A stretch of DNA of 64,000 bases from contig JBOZIK010000001.1 of assembly GCA_051453625.1 (NCBI GenBank), positions 267,245,085-267,309,084 of the forward strand. The letters are read 5' to 3'. The position numbers were made by a program, and so were the translations under genes. Every line of letters begins with the position of its first letter. Within the stretch, counting starts at the first letter, position 1. Shown piece by piece: positions 34,008 to 45,100 of this stretch. The DNA is from Welwitschia mirabilis. Taxonomy: Eukaryota; Gnetophyta; Gnetopsida; Welwitschiales. The notes beneath the pieces are model-generated. The model saw only the letters and a list, made by a program, of their open reading frames with translations. It ran no database searches and was not told the DNA's origin.

Positions 34008-35898
34008 TGTTGAGTTATTTTTGCCAAGTTGATGTCATGATAGAAAATAATAATCCTTGTAGGTTAGAAGTAATCTAACGTTTTTCACTAGCTTTACATG
34101 AACATGACAAGCGACAACACTAATAAGGGATCAACTAAACCCATAGGGGTTGATTAGACCTATACCAAAAATTGTATAATCAAATTTTTAAGGGGTCAAC
34201 CAGATCCCAAAAGGTCAATCAAACCTATATCAAAAATTGTCTATTCAGTTTGNNNNNNNNNNNNNNNNNNNNNNNNNNNNNNNNNNNNNNNNNNNNNNNN
34301 NNNNNNNNNNNNNNNNNNNNNNNNNNNNNNNNNNNNNNNNNNNNNNNNNNNNATACTCGAGATGGATTTCCCTTTTTCGCCCTTCGATCTCCTATCCTGA
34401 GAATTTCTGGTGCAATAAATATGAGAAGGAAAGTTAAAGGGGGACTTATTTATAAGAACTCATAGCAGAAAATAACAGACATAAGACACAGGTAGATGCA
34501 CTTATTTACAAGTGAGAAATTGATGAAATAGTTAAGGGTTGGCTATTAAAGTTGGTTATATATTAGTGTTATCCTTTGAGGTCATTCGAATAATGAGGTG
34601 GATGACAGCTCTTCATAAAAGTTGACTTAACAAGTGACTCATTAGAAAACTCAACAGTCCATATTAGTTATCATCATCCTTCCTGTCGTCTGGATGATAG
34701 AGGGGATAATGGTCTTCTTTAATTACTTTCTTAAGGAGAAACTTAGCACTTTTTTTTAGTAATCCTCCTTTAAAGATCTATGCATAAAAAAGTGCCTTAA
34801 ATACATTAAATCTAGGTAAGAATTGCTTGTTTTTTAGATTTCTTATTGAATATCCAAAATCCTCAGAATTGCACTTAAACTTATGTAAAAGTCCAGTAAA
34901 ACAACTCATAAAAACCCATTAAATAACCATAAATTGGTAGCACAATAATCCCATAGGGGTCAATTAGACCTATACCAAAAATTGTATAATTAAATTTTTA
35001 AGGGGTCGACCAGATCCCAAAGAGGTAAATAAAACCTATATCAAAAATTGTCTATTCAGTTTGTTTAGGGATCTATCAGATTTCAGAGGGGTCAATCAGA
35101 CCTAAAATAAATGTAATCAATTAGATTCCGGATGGGGTTAACTAGACTAGATGATGTAAATAACTCAAATCAACTAAAAGAAAATGGAATCGATCAATTT
35201 CAGTGATGGTAGTCAATGGGGTTAATCAGTCATGACAAATCTGGAATTTATAGCTTATTTTCATATCCATTGTCTCCTATTTTTAACTATTAAAGTATCA
35301 AATTTATTTGTAAACCCTAAAATCTATCTTATATATAATCCCTTTAAATTAAAAGCTTTATGTGGTTTTCTTATCAAACCAAAAAAAAAAAAACACTTTT
35401 TTACTATTGAGATTTTGGACAAACAGACTACACTATATGTACCTGGACATGTGAACTTACTTTTAGATAATGTATTTATAACTTTGTTGTACTTCAGATC
35501 TAGTAGAGTTAGTATATTCTAGCAAACTATTATCACCAAAGGCTTCACTCTCTAACATTTGATACTTAGCCTCAAAAAGTCTATTTGTAAAGGTTACAGG
35601 TTGACCTAAGAAATCTTGAAAGAAAGCAATAACGATTTAAATCAAATTAAGGTTGAAGCTAACTACCAAGAATGGAGTAGAGGGTTTCTCAAACCACTAT
35701 AAATCATTGTGTTTAATGATATTATTTATTATTTTTTATTTTCAGTTATTTCTATGTTTTTCATTTAAATTTATTTAATAATAGTTTATTTAATTAATTC
35801 AAATGCTCAAATATTTTTAGTGTAATTTTTAGAGTGTATTATTTAAATTGTAAATCCTATTCATCTCCCTCCCCCTCTCTAGGATTCTAGATCCTTCA
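34008..35898 (+). repeat. 5' LTR of the copia element, containing a gap and a ~595-bp foreign segment
   Basis: It starts TGTTGAGTTATTTTTGCC and ends TTCTAGATCCTTCA; the 3' LTR starts TGTTAAGTTATTTTTGCC and ends identically. After discounting gap 34253-34352, the repeated contig end (34,140-34,252 against 34,949-35,061) and the unrelated segment 34,353-34,948, the length is close to the 1,134 bp of the 3' LTR. Internal subrepeats of about 60 bp carry GGGGTCAACCAGATC and CCTATACCAAAAATTGT. Confidence 0.75.
34353..34948. other. Unrelated, less AT-rich segment inside the 5' LTR
   Basis: This block has no counterpart in the 3' LTR. Its start is notably GC-richer (around 34,365-34,400). LTR sequence resumes at about 34,949 with a copy of the sequence that preceded the gap. 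Either a contig from another locus was joined here, or one allele carries an insertion. I recognise no coding sequence in it. Confidence 0.5.
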
Positions 35899-35899
35899 T

Positions 35900-35920
35900 T
35901 TGATACTAGAGCAAGATTGA
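35900..35920 (+). other. Primer-binding site of the copia element (initiator Met tRNA)
   Basis: TTGATACTAGAGCAAGATTG follows the LTR end within two bases. The usual copia site is TTGGTATCAGAGC; two changes are present here, one of them G to A and so compatible with deamination. Confidence 0.75.
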
Positions 35921-35964
35921 GTCAGTTGTAGATCCTAACAAATCTTAACTCTTTAACCCCAGCT

Positions 35965-36980
35965 ATGAATGATCCTGCTGATGGCCTCTCTATTAGAAGA
36001 CAAATTATGTCTGATGGAACTAACTATGCTTACTAGAAGGCCCAAATGAGAATTTTTCTTAGATCTCTTAATGGAGACATAGTGGATGTTATCTACAATG
36101 AATATGTTATGCCCATAATAGCCAAAATTGACAGTAATGGTACCACCATGATTGTTGAGAAAACTTGAGACTAATAAACCTGCTTGATAAGGCTAACGTA
36201 ATCATAGATTCTAATGCTATTAATGCTTTTTTTTTTGCAGTTTGTGTAGATGAATTCAAGAGGATTATTAATTGTAAACATGCCAAGGAAGCTTAATATG
36301 TACTTGAAATAGCTCATGAACAGAAATCCACTGTAAAGTAGGTAAAGTTATAAATGATTATTTTGAAGTTTGAAGATATTTGCATGGAAGAAGAAGAAGA
36401 AACTCTACAAGAGTTCTTTACTAGATTGATAGATACAATAAACTTAATGACAAGTTTAGATGAAAAGATGAACAAATAAAAAGGGGTATGAAAAGTACTA
36501 AGATCTCTGCCAAAATATGTTAAGCCAAAGATNNNNNNNNNNNNNNNNNNNNNNNNNNNNNNNNNNNNNNNNNNNNNNNNNNNNNNNNNNNNNNNNNNNN
36601 NNNNNNNNNNNNNNNNNNNNNNNNNNNNNNNNTGATATGAAAAGTACTAAGATCTCTTCCAAAATATGTTAAGCCAAAGGTCACTACCATTGAGGAAAGT
36701 AAGAACATCAATTAAATGACCCTAGATGAACTACAAGGTAATCTTTAAACTTATGAGTTAAAGTTCTTTAAAGATAAGAAGAAATGTATTATGTTAAAAA
36801 GCATATAGGAAGATTCTAGATTTGAAATATTCGATGAAGATCTTAGTGAGAATGAGATTATACTATTAAAAATAAGGTTTTAAAAATTTTTTACACAGAA
36901 GAAAAAGAGATGACGAATCAAGCAAGGGGTAAAAAATGGATCAGTCTAAGCTAAGAATAAATCAAAAAAAAGGAAAGAAG
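35965..36980 (+). pseudogene. Ty1/copia gag (UBN2/Retrotran_gag family)
   Basis: From the ATG at 35,965 the frame gives MSDGTNYAY, then a stop, then KAQMRIFLRSLNGDIVDVI. This is the copia gag opening (DGTNYAYWK-x-RM-x-x-FL-x-S), with TGG (Trp) now TAG. Further on DEFKRIINCKHAKEA-stop-YVLEIAHE matches the usual helix with Trp replaced by TAA. LKFEDICMEEEEETLQEFFTRL and a later RSLPKYVKPKVT-like stretch (about 36,500 and again 36,650) complete the domain. The protein would form the capsid-like particle. It is interrupted by several stops and a 100-N gap (36533-36632) with about 40-50 bases repeated on both sides. Confidence 0.8.
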
Positions 36981-37045
36981 ATCCAGTTCTATGCCTATAA
37001 AGTATATAAACATGTTGCAAATAAATGTCCGATTAATAAAAGAGA
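36980..37045 (+). pseudogene. Copia gag zinc knuckle, two cysteines lost
   Basis: The frame reads QFYAYKVYKHVANKCP. The expected C-x2-C-x4-H-x4-C knuckle has both first cysteines as tyrosine, while the histidine and last cysteine remain. TGC/TGT to TAC/TAT is a G-to-A change, the same direction as most other damage in this element. RNA binding by this knuckle would be lost. Confidence 0.7.
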
Positions 37046-37236
37046 TTAGATAAAATCCTATAAATCATCATTTATTACCACCTAAAATAATGTATATGAA
37101 GAAGAAGACAATAGCTTAAGTTAAGGATCTGATGGAGATAGGAGACTTTCTTTCATGGAAATAGTTCCTTCCTTAAAAAACATGTCAAGCTTAACTGAAT
37201 CATATGACTCAGACCTTATAAAAGAAGATAAATAAT

Positions 37237-37395
37237 AGCTAGAAGACACCTGTCAAGAACTCTACTTAGAATGTAAAAAGCTGAGAAAGTAGATCAATGA
37301 GTTAAATAAAACAGTGAAGGCCCTAAACAAGGAAAAGGAAGAGTTGGAGGATAAATATAAAATAGTTCAAATAGAGAACATCGAGCTAATTTAAG
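37237..37395 (+). pseudogene. Coiled-coil segment downstream of gag
   Basis: The frame has ELYLECKKLRK, one stop where Gln is likely (TAG), INELNKTVKALNKEKEELED and KYKIVQIENIEL. The heptad spacing of Leu/Ile/Val and dense Lys/Glu are typical of the coiled coil that follows gag in many plant copia polyproteins. The first 110 bases recur at 38,173-38,280 after a gap but continue into different sequence there. Confidence 0.6.
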
Positions 37396-37799
37396 AGGTA
37401 AAAATCTTGTTTCATTTTGTTAATAAATTTTCCAATGATTCTAGAAAATTGATACATGCTTAGAAAATGAAAATCATTCCATGAAAAGAAAGATATTGGT
37501 TTCACCTCTCTAAAACCTCTAAATCATTTGGATAAGATAATATGACAAAATAATTCTCTTTCAAAGATTATCTATTATTTTCATGGAAAGTTATATTATT
37601 AAAAATTATTTTACAAATTTAAAAAGATAATGATATTTTTAAATCTTATTAGTACCTTTCCATTTAAATTCTTCTAAAAGAATATGTATCATAATAATCT
37701 AAAATGACTAAGTGGATAAGGGAAGAGAATTTAAAAAGCTTATTATTCCAAATAGAATTTAAGGTATCGAATTAAACTTGTTGATATTTGAATAGTGGT

Positions 37800-38072
37800 T
37801 GTTCTTGGTACATGATAGGTGACAAATCAAGATTTTAACACTTAAATGATTTTGATGCAAGAGAAGTAACCTTTGATGATAATGGAAAAGATAAAATTAA
37901 ATGCATTGAAAGCATCAATGGAGGTAACATGCCTAAAATTAATGAAGTTTTATATGGAATTGTTTTAAACATAATTTGCTTAGTATCAGTCATATTTGTG
38001 ATAAAGATCATAAAGTTACTTTTGATAGTTAAAAATATAAAGTTAGATATGGTAAAATAAATGAAGTTATTC
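37800..38072 (+). pseudogene. Copia aspartic protease / gag_pre-integrase start
   Basis: The frame from 37,806 reads WYMIGDKSRF, a stop, then LNDFDAREVTFDDNGKDKIK and NGGNMPKINEVLY. A +1 shift near 37,970 then gives FKHNLLSISHICDKDHKVTF. Copia proteases read W-x-x-DSGCSRHMTG-x-x-x-x-F, then F-x-x-VTFG-x-x-x-x-G-x-I-x-G-x-G, then L-x-x-VL-x-V-x-x-L-x-x-NLLS-[IV]-x-Q-[IL]-CD. The catalytic D-[ST]-G part lies upstream of the readable frame and is not visible. The segment ends at gap 38073-38172, and integrase is not found beyond it. Confidence 0.75.
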
Positions 38073-38279
38073 NNNNNNNNNNNNNNNNNNNNNNNNNNNN
38101 NNNNNNNNNNNNNNNNNNNNNNNNNNNNNNNNNNNNNNNNNNNNNNNNNNNNNNNNNNNNNNNNNNNNNNNNATAATAGCTGGAAAACACCTGCCAAGAA
38201 CTCTACTTAGAATGTAAAAAGTTGAGAAATCAGATCAATGAGTTAAATAAAATAGTAAAGGCCCTAAACAAGGAAAAGA

Positions 38280-39256
38280 AAGGATCTGATGGGTTGACTG
38301 GATCTATAGGATTAGGAGAAGAAGAAAGGTAGTGGACCTAATTATTTTCTCATATTTATCTTATTTTTCCCCCTTACTAAAGTCTTCTTGGATCCCTACC
38401 TATGACGTTTCCACATGTCTCCCTATTTCTTTTAGATCTTCTCATTTTTCTTCCTCCTTCTTTGGTCTTTAGCAAGTATCATATATCTCCATGAAAGAAG
38501 GACCTTTAAGAAGAGTAAGATAAAAAGAGGCTACAATCAAGGATCCAGGCCAATTTTACTTAGGAATATTAGATGAAGCCTTAGACAAGTTTACTGAGAA
38601 GTTTAAAAAGAAACCTGTCTATCAGGAGAGGCTAGTAGCTTTAGGGGAACTCAGAGAACTTAAGTATGTGATAAAATTNNNNNNNNNNNNNNNNNNNNNN
38701 NNNNNNNNNNNNNNNNNNNNNNNNNNNNNNNNNNNNNNNNNNNNNNNNNNNNNNNNNNNNNNNNNNNNNNNNNNNNNNTTTCCTAGGTAAAACTAAAACT
38801 AGTCAGGTTTACTAGACTATAGTCCTAGTCAACTAGATCTAGAACATTTTTTACTTACATCTTGATGGGTCGAATGGATCTATAGGATTAGGATAAAAAG
38901 AAAGGTAGTGGACCCAATTGTTTTCTCAGATTTATCTTATTTTTCCCTCTTACTGAAGTCTTCTTAGAGCCCTACCTATGATGTTTCCACATGTCTCCCT
39001 ATTTCTTTCAGATCTTTTCATTTTTTTCCTCCTTCTTTGGTCTTTAGCAAGTACCATATATCTCCATGGAAGAAGGACCTTTAAGAAGAGTAAGATAAAA
39101 AGAGGCTACAAGCAAGGATCTAGGTCAATTTTACTTAGAAATATTAGATGCAACCTTAGACAAGTTTACTGAGAAGTTTAAAAAGAAACCTATCTATCAG
39201 AAGAGGCTAGTAGCTTTAGGGGAACTCAGAGAACTTAAGTATGTGATAAAATTGCT
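38280..39256. repeat. Near-identical copies flanking a 100-N gap
   Basis: Bases 38,284-38,678 and 38,864-39,256 match closely. The first copy stops at GTGATAAAATT, and the second copy runs through the same word and onward. This fits two overlapping contigs or alleles. Confidence 0.75.
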
Positions 39257-40230
39257 TAATGATTTACATCTCTCTTATTTCCTTGAAGTTTTTAGGTCTG
39301 CATATCCTTTTCTTACTTACATTCTCTATTGTAATGCTTCTTATGATGTAGATTCCTCTACCCTACTCATTTTGGAGAAAAGAATAAGAGTTACCCTAGA
39401 TCTGATAGCTAGGAGATTATGAGGAGTTTTGACCCTCAGATAACTCCATGAAGGATAAGGTAGAAGTTACTAAGAAACTCTATGAAAAACTCATTTATTA
39501 GTAAACCATCATTTTCACCTCTTATCTTATTCCCAAATATTACTTTATTCATTTAATTTTTATCTACAATTTTTTACCTCTTTCTACTAATCATGATGAG
39601 ACCTTAAATTATCATGCTTATCTTTTGTATTTAGTGGTAACATATCACTCCATTAATGCTCTTGTCATTATTCTTAAGAATATGGTCTCTTAATTGAAAT
39701 ACCACAAGGCTTGGGTCCTTCCTTACTCTATCTTGATTTCAAATATCTATTGCCCCTTTAAGGTCCAAATTCAACCCAAACTTGAAACCTTAACTCCCAT
39801 GTCTTCCATTAAATGTGCTACTTTTACCCAAATGCACCTTTTCTCTAGCTGTGAAAAATCTTCTAAATCTCCTTATTTGNNNNNNNNNNNNNNNNNNNNN
39901 NNNNNNNNNNNNNNNNNNNNNNNNNNNNNNNNNNNNNNNNNNNNNNNNNNNNNNNNNNNNNNNNNNNNNNNNNNNNNNNGTAACATATCACTTCATTAAT
40001 GCTCTTGCCATCATTCTTAAGAATATGGTCTCTTAGTTGAAATACCGTAAGGCTTGGGTCCTTCTTTATTCTATCTTGATTATAAATGTCTATTGCCCCT
40101 TTAAGGTCCAAATGCAACCCAAACTTGAAACCTTAACTCCCATGTCTTCCATTGAATGTACTACTTTATCCCAAATGCACCTTTTCTCTAGCTATGAAAA
40201 ATCTTCTAAATCTTCTTCTTTGAAGTAATC
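38470..40230 (+). pseudogene. Decayed frame resembling 'putative plant transposon protein' (PF20167-like)
   Basis: A plus-strand frame (about 39,080-39,420) reads EILDATLDKFTEKFKKKP, RLVALGELRELKYVIKLLND and FLEVFRSAYPFLTYILYCNA. The layout resembles plant transposon-associated proteins in which an N-terminal R-x-V-x-L-x-x-L block is followed by YP-x-LV-x-x-FYAN. Further on (about 39,630-39,760; repeated from 39,980) are SINALVIILKNMVS, a stop, and YHKAWVLPYSILIS, like the later L-P-Y-x-x-L-I-S block of that family. Stops break the frame, and gap 39880-39979 is flanked by duplicated sequence. The biochemical function of this family is unknown to me. The assignment rests on pattern memory. Confidence 0.4.
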
Positions 40231-40354
40231 CTTCCCTAAAGAAATTCTTTCATGCCTAAAAAGGCTCAAGTACTCATGATATAAAGGAGGCACTTATTAT
40301 AGTAGGCTACAAAATTCCAAACACTTTTGAGGAAGCTAGTAGCTCTCAGCAAAA

Positions 40355-40530
40355 GGTAGTAGTAGAAGAAAAAGATGATGATCTAGATTCTAAAAAAGAA
40401 TCTGAGGAAGAGGAAGAGGAAAATCAAATTAGTATTGTTATTTTTGTTATTGTCATTGTTGATATTATTATTATTATTATTATTATTTTCTATCCCTATC
40501 ATTAATGTCAAAAGGAGGAGAAAAAAGTCT
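40355..40530 (+). other. Acidic C-terminal tail, (ATT)n microsatellite and purine-rich segment
   Basis: A frame rich in Asp and Glu (EEKDDDLDSKKESEEEEEEN) precedes an ATT/TTA trinucleotide run (40,464-40,488) and then a purine-rich stretch AAAAGGAGGAGAAAAAAG (about 40,509-40,526). Acidic tails ending shortly before a purine-rich tract are common at the end of non-autonomous plant LTR element proteins. The purine-rich stretch is not directly at the LTR. Confidence 0.45.
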
Positions 40531-40844
40531 ATGTCTAATATCTTTTTTAGCATGGTTCTTTATTAGTTTTACTACTTAAGTATGGTTAATAGTAACGAAG
40601 ATCAATATTAGTTGTACTATTATTAATAAATGACATATTTCCTACTTATTATGCCTTCAAAAACTTGTTTAATTTTTTATATTTACAAAATCATTATGAA
40701 TGCTTGTACTAAATAAAAATGTTATTATTCTGGTCAATAATATTTCACATTTTAATTATGGATTGTAAGGGGGATTTTTGATCATAAACTTAATAAGATT
40801 TTATATACAATCAAATATACTTTATTATTAATGTTAAATGAGGA

Positions 40845-40857
40845 TATTGTTAAGTTA
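40845..40857 (+). other. Degenerate polypurine tract of the copia element
   Basis: AAATGAGGATAT directly precedes TGTTAAGTTA. It looks like an A- and T-drifted version of the common copia tract AAAGGGGGAGAT that abuts the LTR. Confidence 0.55.
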
Positions 40858-41991
40858 TTTTTGCCCAATTGATATCAAATTAACATATGTAGTGTAGCAA
40901 AATATGTTGTAATTATTGTAGAAAATAATAGTCCTTAAAGATCAGAAGTAATCCAACATTTTTTCACTAGCTTTACATGAACTTAGCAAGTGACAAAACT
41001 AATAAGAAGTTGACCAGATCCCATAGGAGTTGATAAACCTATACCAAAAATTGTAGAATCAAATTTTTAAGGGTTAACCAAAACCTAAAGGGGTCATTCG
41101 AACCTATACCAAAAATTTTATATTCAATTTGTTAATGGATTAACTAGATTTTGAAGGGTTGACTAGACCTAAACCAAATGTGATCAGATTCTAGATGGGA
41201 TCGATTAAACTAGGTAATGTAAATAACTCAGGTCAACTAGAAGAAAATGGGATTGACTGACTTTAGGGATAGGAGTTAATGGGGTCAACCAAACACTTTG
41301 AGGGGTTGATTAGTCATGATGAAAATGAACTTTTCAGCTTATTTTCTTAGTTATTATCTCCTATATTTAACCTTTGAGTATCAAATTCATTTGTAAATCC
41401 CAAAATTTATCCTCTATGTAATCCATTTGGATTAAAAGATTTATGTCACCTTTTGATCAATTAAAAAGAAAATGCACACTTTTTTACTATTGAGATTTTG
41501 GTCAAACGGACTGCACTGTACATACTTGGATTTGCGAACTTACTTTTAGTCAATGTATTTTGAAATTTGTTGTACTTCATATCTAGTGGAGTCAGTGCAT
41601 TTTAATACACTGTTGTCACCAAAATCTTTTCTCTATAAAGGTTGAGACTTAACCTCAAAACATCCATTTGTAAAGGTTACAGATTAACTTGAAAAACTTA
41701 GAAAGAAAGTAACAGGGATCTAGATTAGTTTAGGATTAAGACAAACTACTAAGAGTGGAGTAGGGGGTTTCTTGAACCACTATAAATAATTGTGTCTAGT
41801 GATCTTCTTTGGTATTTTCTATTTTTAATTATTTTTATGTTCTTTCATTTTATTTTATTTAATAATAGTTTAGTCCGTTAATTCAAATGCTAAAATATTT
41901 TTATTGTAATTTTTATAGGGTAATATTTAAATTGTAAATCCTATTCACTACCCTCCATCCCATCCCCCCTTATAGGGTTCTAGATCCTTCA
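40858..41991 (+). repeat. 3' LTR of the copia element
   Basis: This is a 1,134-bp repeat of the 5' LTR, starting TGTTAAGTTA and ending GATCCTTCA. It keeps about 46 bases near 40,885-40,930 that the 5' copy lacks. Subrepeats with GGGTTGACTAGACC-like words lie around 41,000-41,310. No long terminator or poly-A signal can be called with certainty. Confidence 0.8.
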
Positions 41992-42181
41992 AACTTCATC
42001 TATGCTAACCCTGCTAATGTGGAGGTNNNNNNNNNNNNNNNNNNNNNNNNNNNNNNNNNNNNNNNNNNNNNNNNNNNNNNNNNNNNNNNNNNNNNNNNNN
42101 NNNNNNNNNNNNNNNNNNNNNNNNNNTAAGGTTCTAGATCCTTTAAACTTCATCTATGCTAACCCTGCCAATGTGGAGGTT
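41978..42181. repeat. Duplicated contig ends around gap 42027-42126
   Basis: The last bases of the 3' LTR, the AACTT target duplication and the flanking sequence up to AATGTGGAGGT are repeated after the gap with three or four differences. Both copies keep AACTT, so the target-site call does not depend on which copy is real. Confidence 0.8.
41992..41996. repeat. Target-site duplication AACTT of the copia element, right copy
   Basis: Identical to 34,003-34,007 and directly adjacent to the LTR end. Confidence 0.8.
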
Positions 42182-42189
42182 TAAACCTG

Positions 42190-45100
42190 ATACCTCTAAG
42201 TTTAGGATGTTTTAACTTTATCATTGAGGTAATTGGTTAGAACATTTTAATATATCATATTAATATGGTAGTTTATAATCATAATGAAATCTCTTTATAT
42301 TTTTTATTATAATAAAATACTAAGATAAATGCAAATTTTTAAGGATGTAGAAAAATATGATGATAGAAATAGTGGAGAAAACGTTAATGAAGATGGGTCT
42401 ACAAGAAACCTTAAAATTTTACAAATACTTAGATCTTATTTTATTACAACAAAACTATAATGAAAATAAAGAAATCTATTCATAAATATCACTTTATTTT
42501 TTGATATAATATTAGATAACTTTGGAATTAGAGTATTTTAATAGGTTTTATAGTAAGATGAAGAGTCCACTATATTCTTCAAGTCACATAGAATCATTGA
42601 AAGTAGATCTTGTTATTTTTAATCAATAACATACTTATATGAAATAGAAATATTTTATGCTATTATTTCTAACTAAATGATTTATTTAAAGTATCTATAA
42701 ATTAAATTAGAAGGATAATAAACAAAAGAAAGAGAAAATATCCCAAGGTAGAGTGAATAAATTTATTGAATTTTTAAAAGTAAATGTAAAACTTTTATTA
42801 ACACTTATAGTAATATAAAATACATTGTTGTTATATTATAGTTGAAAAATTAGTTGTGATGGAACTTTATGAAGCTATATATAATGGTTTAATAGATGAA
42901 AATATTCATAAGTTATATTGTATACTAATTGATTTAGAAAGGGAATTGATGCATTCATTAAGGAAATAAGATCGCATGTGGATGTTTTCACTTTAGACAT
43001 CCATGATGTTCACATGATTAAAATATTACTTTCTAAAATAGATAATGGGTTATAATATGAATATAAATCCATATTAGATAAAGAAAGCGAAACTAATCTT
43101 AGGAGCTATAATGAAGTGAAAAAAAACCATTAGTATCACCTTTTAGTATTAGTAATTATAAAAAGAATAACATAGTGGTTGTATTCCATTATATAAGAGG
43201 GCTCTTGTCATAGACAGAGATAATGGTATTGAATGTTCTAGCTTTTAATCTAACAATATGTATCTCACTAAACTATTTTAAAGGTTTTTGAAAAGTTATA
43301 ATATCATTCTAAACATGTAATTTCTAAACAATAATTTTAATCCAACACATAGATAACTTTCTATTTATTAAAGATATTTTTAACTATAAAAATTACGTGT
43401 TCATTTCTTTATTGTATTCTAATCATAAACACAAAATATATTTTCATGATAACTTAGATTTCACATTTTTTAATCCTTTTATTAAAAGTTTAAATTTTAT
43501 CACTTCAATAATAATAAGTTTTTGTAATTTAAGTTTTTTTAGAATTACTTGTTCTACTATATATGAGTAGATTTATTTATAAATTAACTCATAATATATC
43601 AACAGCAAATTCCAAGATCAATATGAGGCCAATAATTAAAATAAAAATTAATATTTATTACATATGTCTAAATGTAATTAAGTTCATTAGAAAGTTATTT
43701 GAAGATGATTATATCCTTATATTATAATCATTAGTTTCAGAACATAACATCATGATTTTTCAAAAGAATACTTCAATGGAATTACGCTTAAAATTTAACT
43801 TTATATGATTACAATGTTAGTGTGAATAAAGTTTTAGTAATGGTCCCAAACCTCTCTTCATGAAGTCTCTTTTCAAGATATTTAAAGAATCTCTGAATTA
43901 TATTTATCATAACACTATTTTGATTAATGATTGTAAGGAAAAACTTTTCTTAGAGGATCTAGTAAAATGTTATAGTAATGAAATCCTATATTTCTATGAA
44001 GAACAAGAATGATAATTATCTCTTAGCTACTTTACATATACTTGTAAAATTAATATTTAAAAATTTATAAGAATAATTTTCTGTAATGTAATTTATTATT
44101 TTCTATTTTAAATATGCTTGTATAATAAATAATTATATGCATGTTAAACATTTGATTTTATCAAAACTTGCATATGAAGTTTTTAAATTATTAATATGTA
44201 ATAAAACTTAATCATTACTCTAAAATATATATGTGAATTGAGAGATCAATATAAGTGAAATTTCACTTTAAATATGAAAAAAATTTAAATTATTTAAAAT
44301 TTTATTATTAAAAATTAATCTTTAACATTTCTAATATTCTTATGTAATTTATCATATATGTTATTATAAATAATAAGAAGAATATTTTGATATTACTAAA
44401 TTAGAAAATATTATATCCACTTATTTAGAATGTATACTAGATAGTCAATAACATATCTTAAAGGAGTTCATTTTTAAGATTGAAGACACTATGTCATATA
44501 TCAATTTCAATAAGGACATCAAAATGGGAATGTCTTTGAATACTTCAATATTTTGTTTTCTTTATTGACTATCAAGGATTATTCCCTTAAAATGAAGTGA
44601 AATAATAGGAGGAAGTTAACTATGGTATTTGAAAAGAATTTGAATGTAGTCTAGAATAATATTATTATAGATCGCAATCCCTATGTTGATTTATTTTATT
44701 ATGGATTGCTACAAGTTATAAAATGATTTATAAATTATCAAAGTTTTTAAATTTAAGAATATCAAAGGTTATCTACCATGGATAGGTGATATAATTTAGA
44801 TAGTAGTTATTCTAACTATTAATACATTTGATGACATACATAATGTTAGTTTAGGTAGGATACAAATATTAATATACATGAAAAATTAATTTGTATCAAA
44901 GATAAACATACTTTATATCTATAATAATTTGAAATCTTCTTGTTATAGAGGAAATAGCAATTATCATTAATAAAATTGATAATTATTTTAGTTAAAATTA
45001 TAACATAATTTTTATTTGAATAAATAAAATAATAATATTACTTAAGAAAATGAATATTTACTTATTGAAATTGCAATGAACATTTTACTTCTTCAAATCA

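Larger units (their letters stand above)
34008..41991 (+). mobile_element. Ty1/copia LTR retrotransposon, internally deleted or rearranged
   Basis: The order is 5' LTR (34,008-35,898), primer-binding site, gag (from about 35,965), mutated zinc knuckle (about 36,980-37,040), coiled coil (about 37,237-37,390), protease (about 37,806-38,060), a frame resembling a plant transposon protein (about 38,470-40,230), acidic tail, degenerate polypurine tract and 3' LTR (40,858-41,991). Matching AACTT duplications show that the two outer ends came from one insertion. No integrase, reverse transcriptase or RNase H is recognisable. Many stop codons replace Trp or Gln codons. Contig joins inside at five 100-N gaps mean that the internal order may be chimeric. 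Confidence 0.75.

Noticed and set aside
40464-40488. Trinucleotide run as a coding Ile or Tyr repeat.
   Set aside because: It is a simple microsatellite in a degraded element tail.
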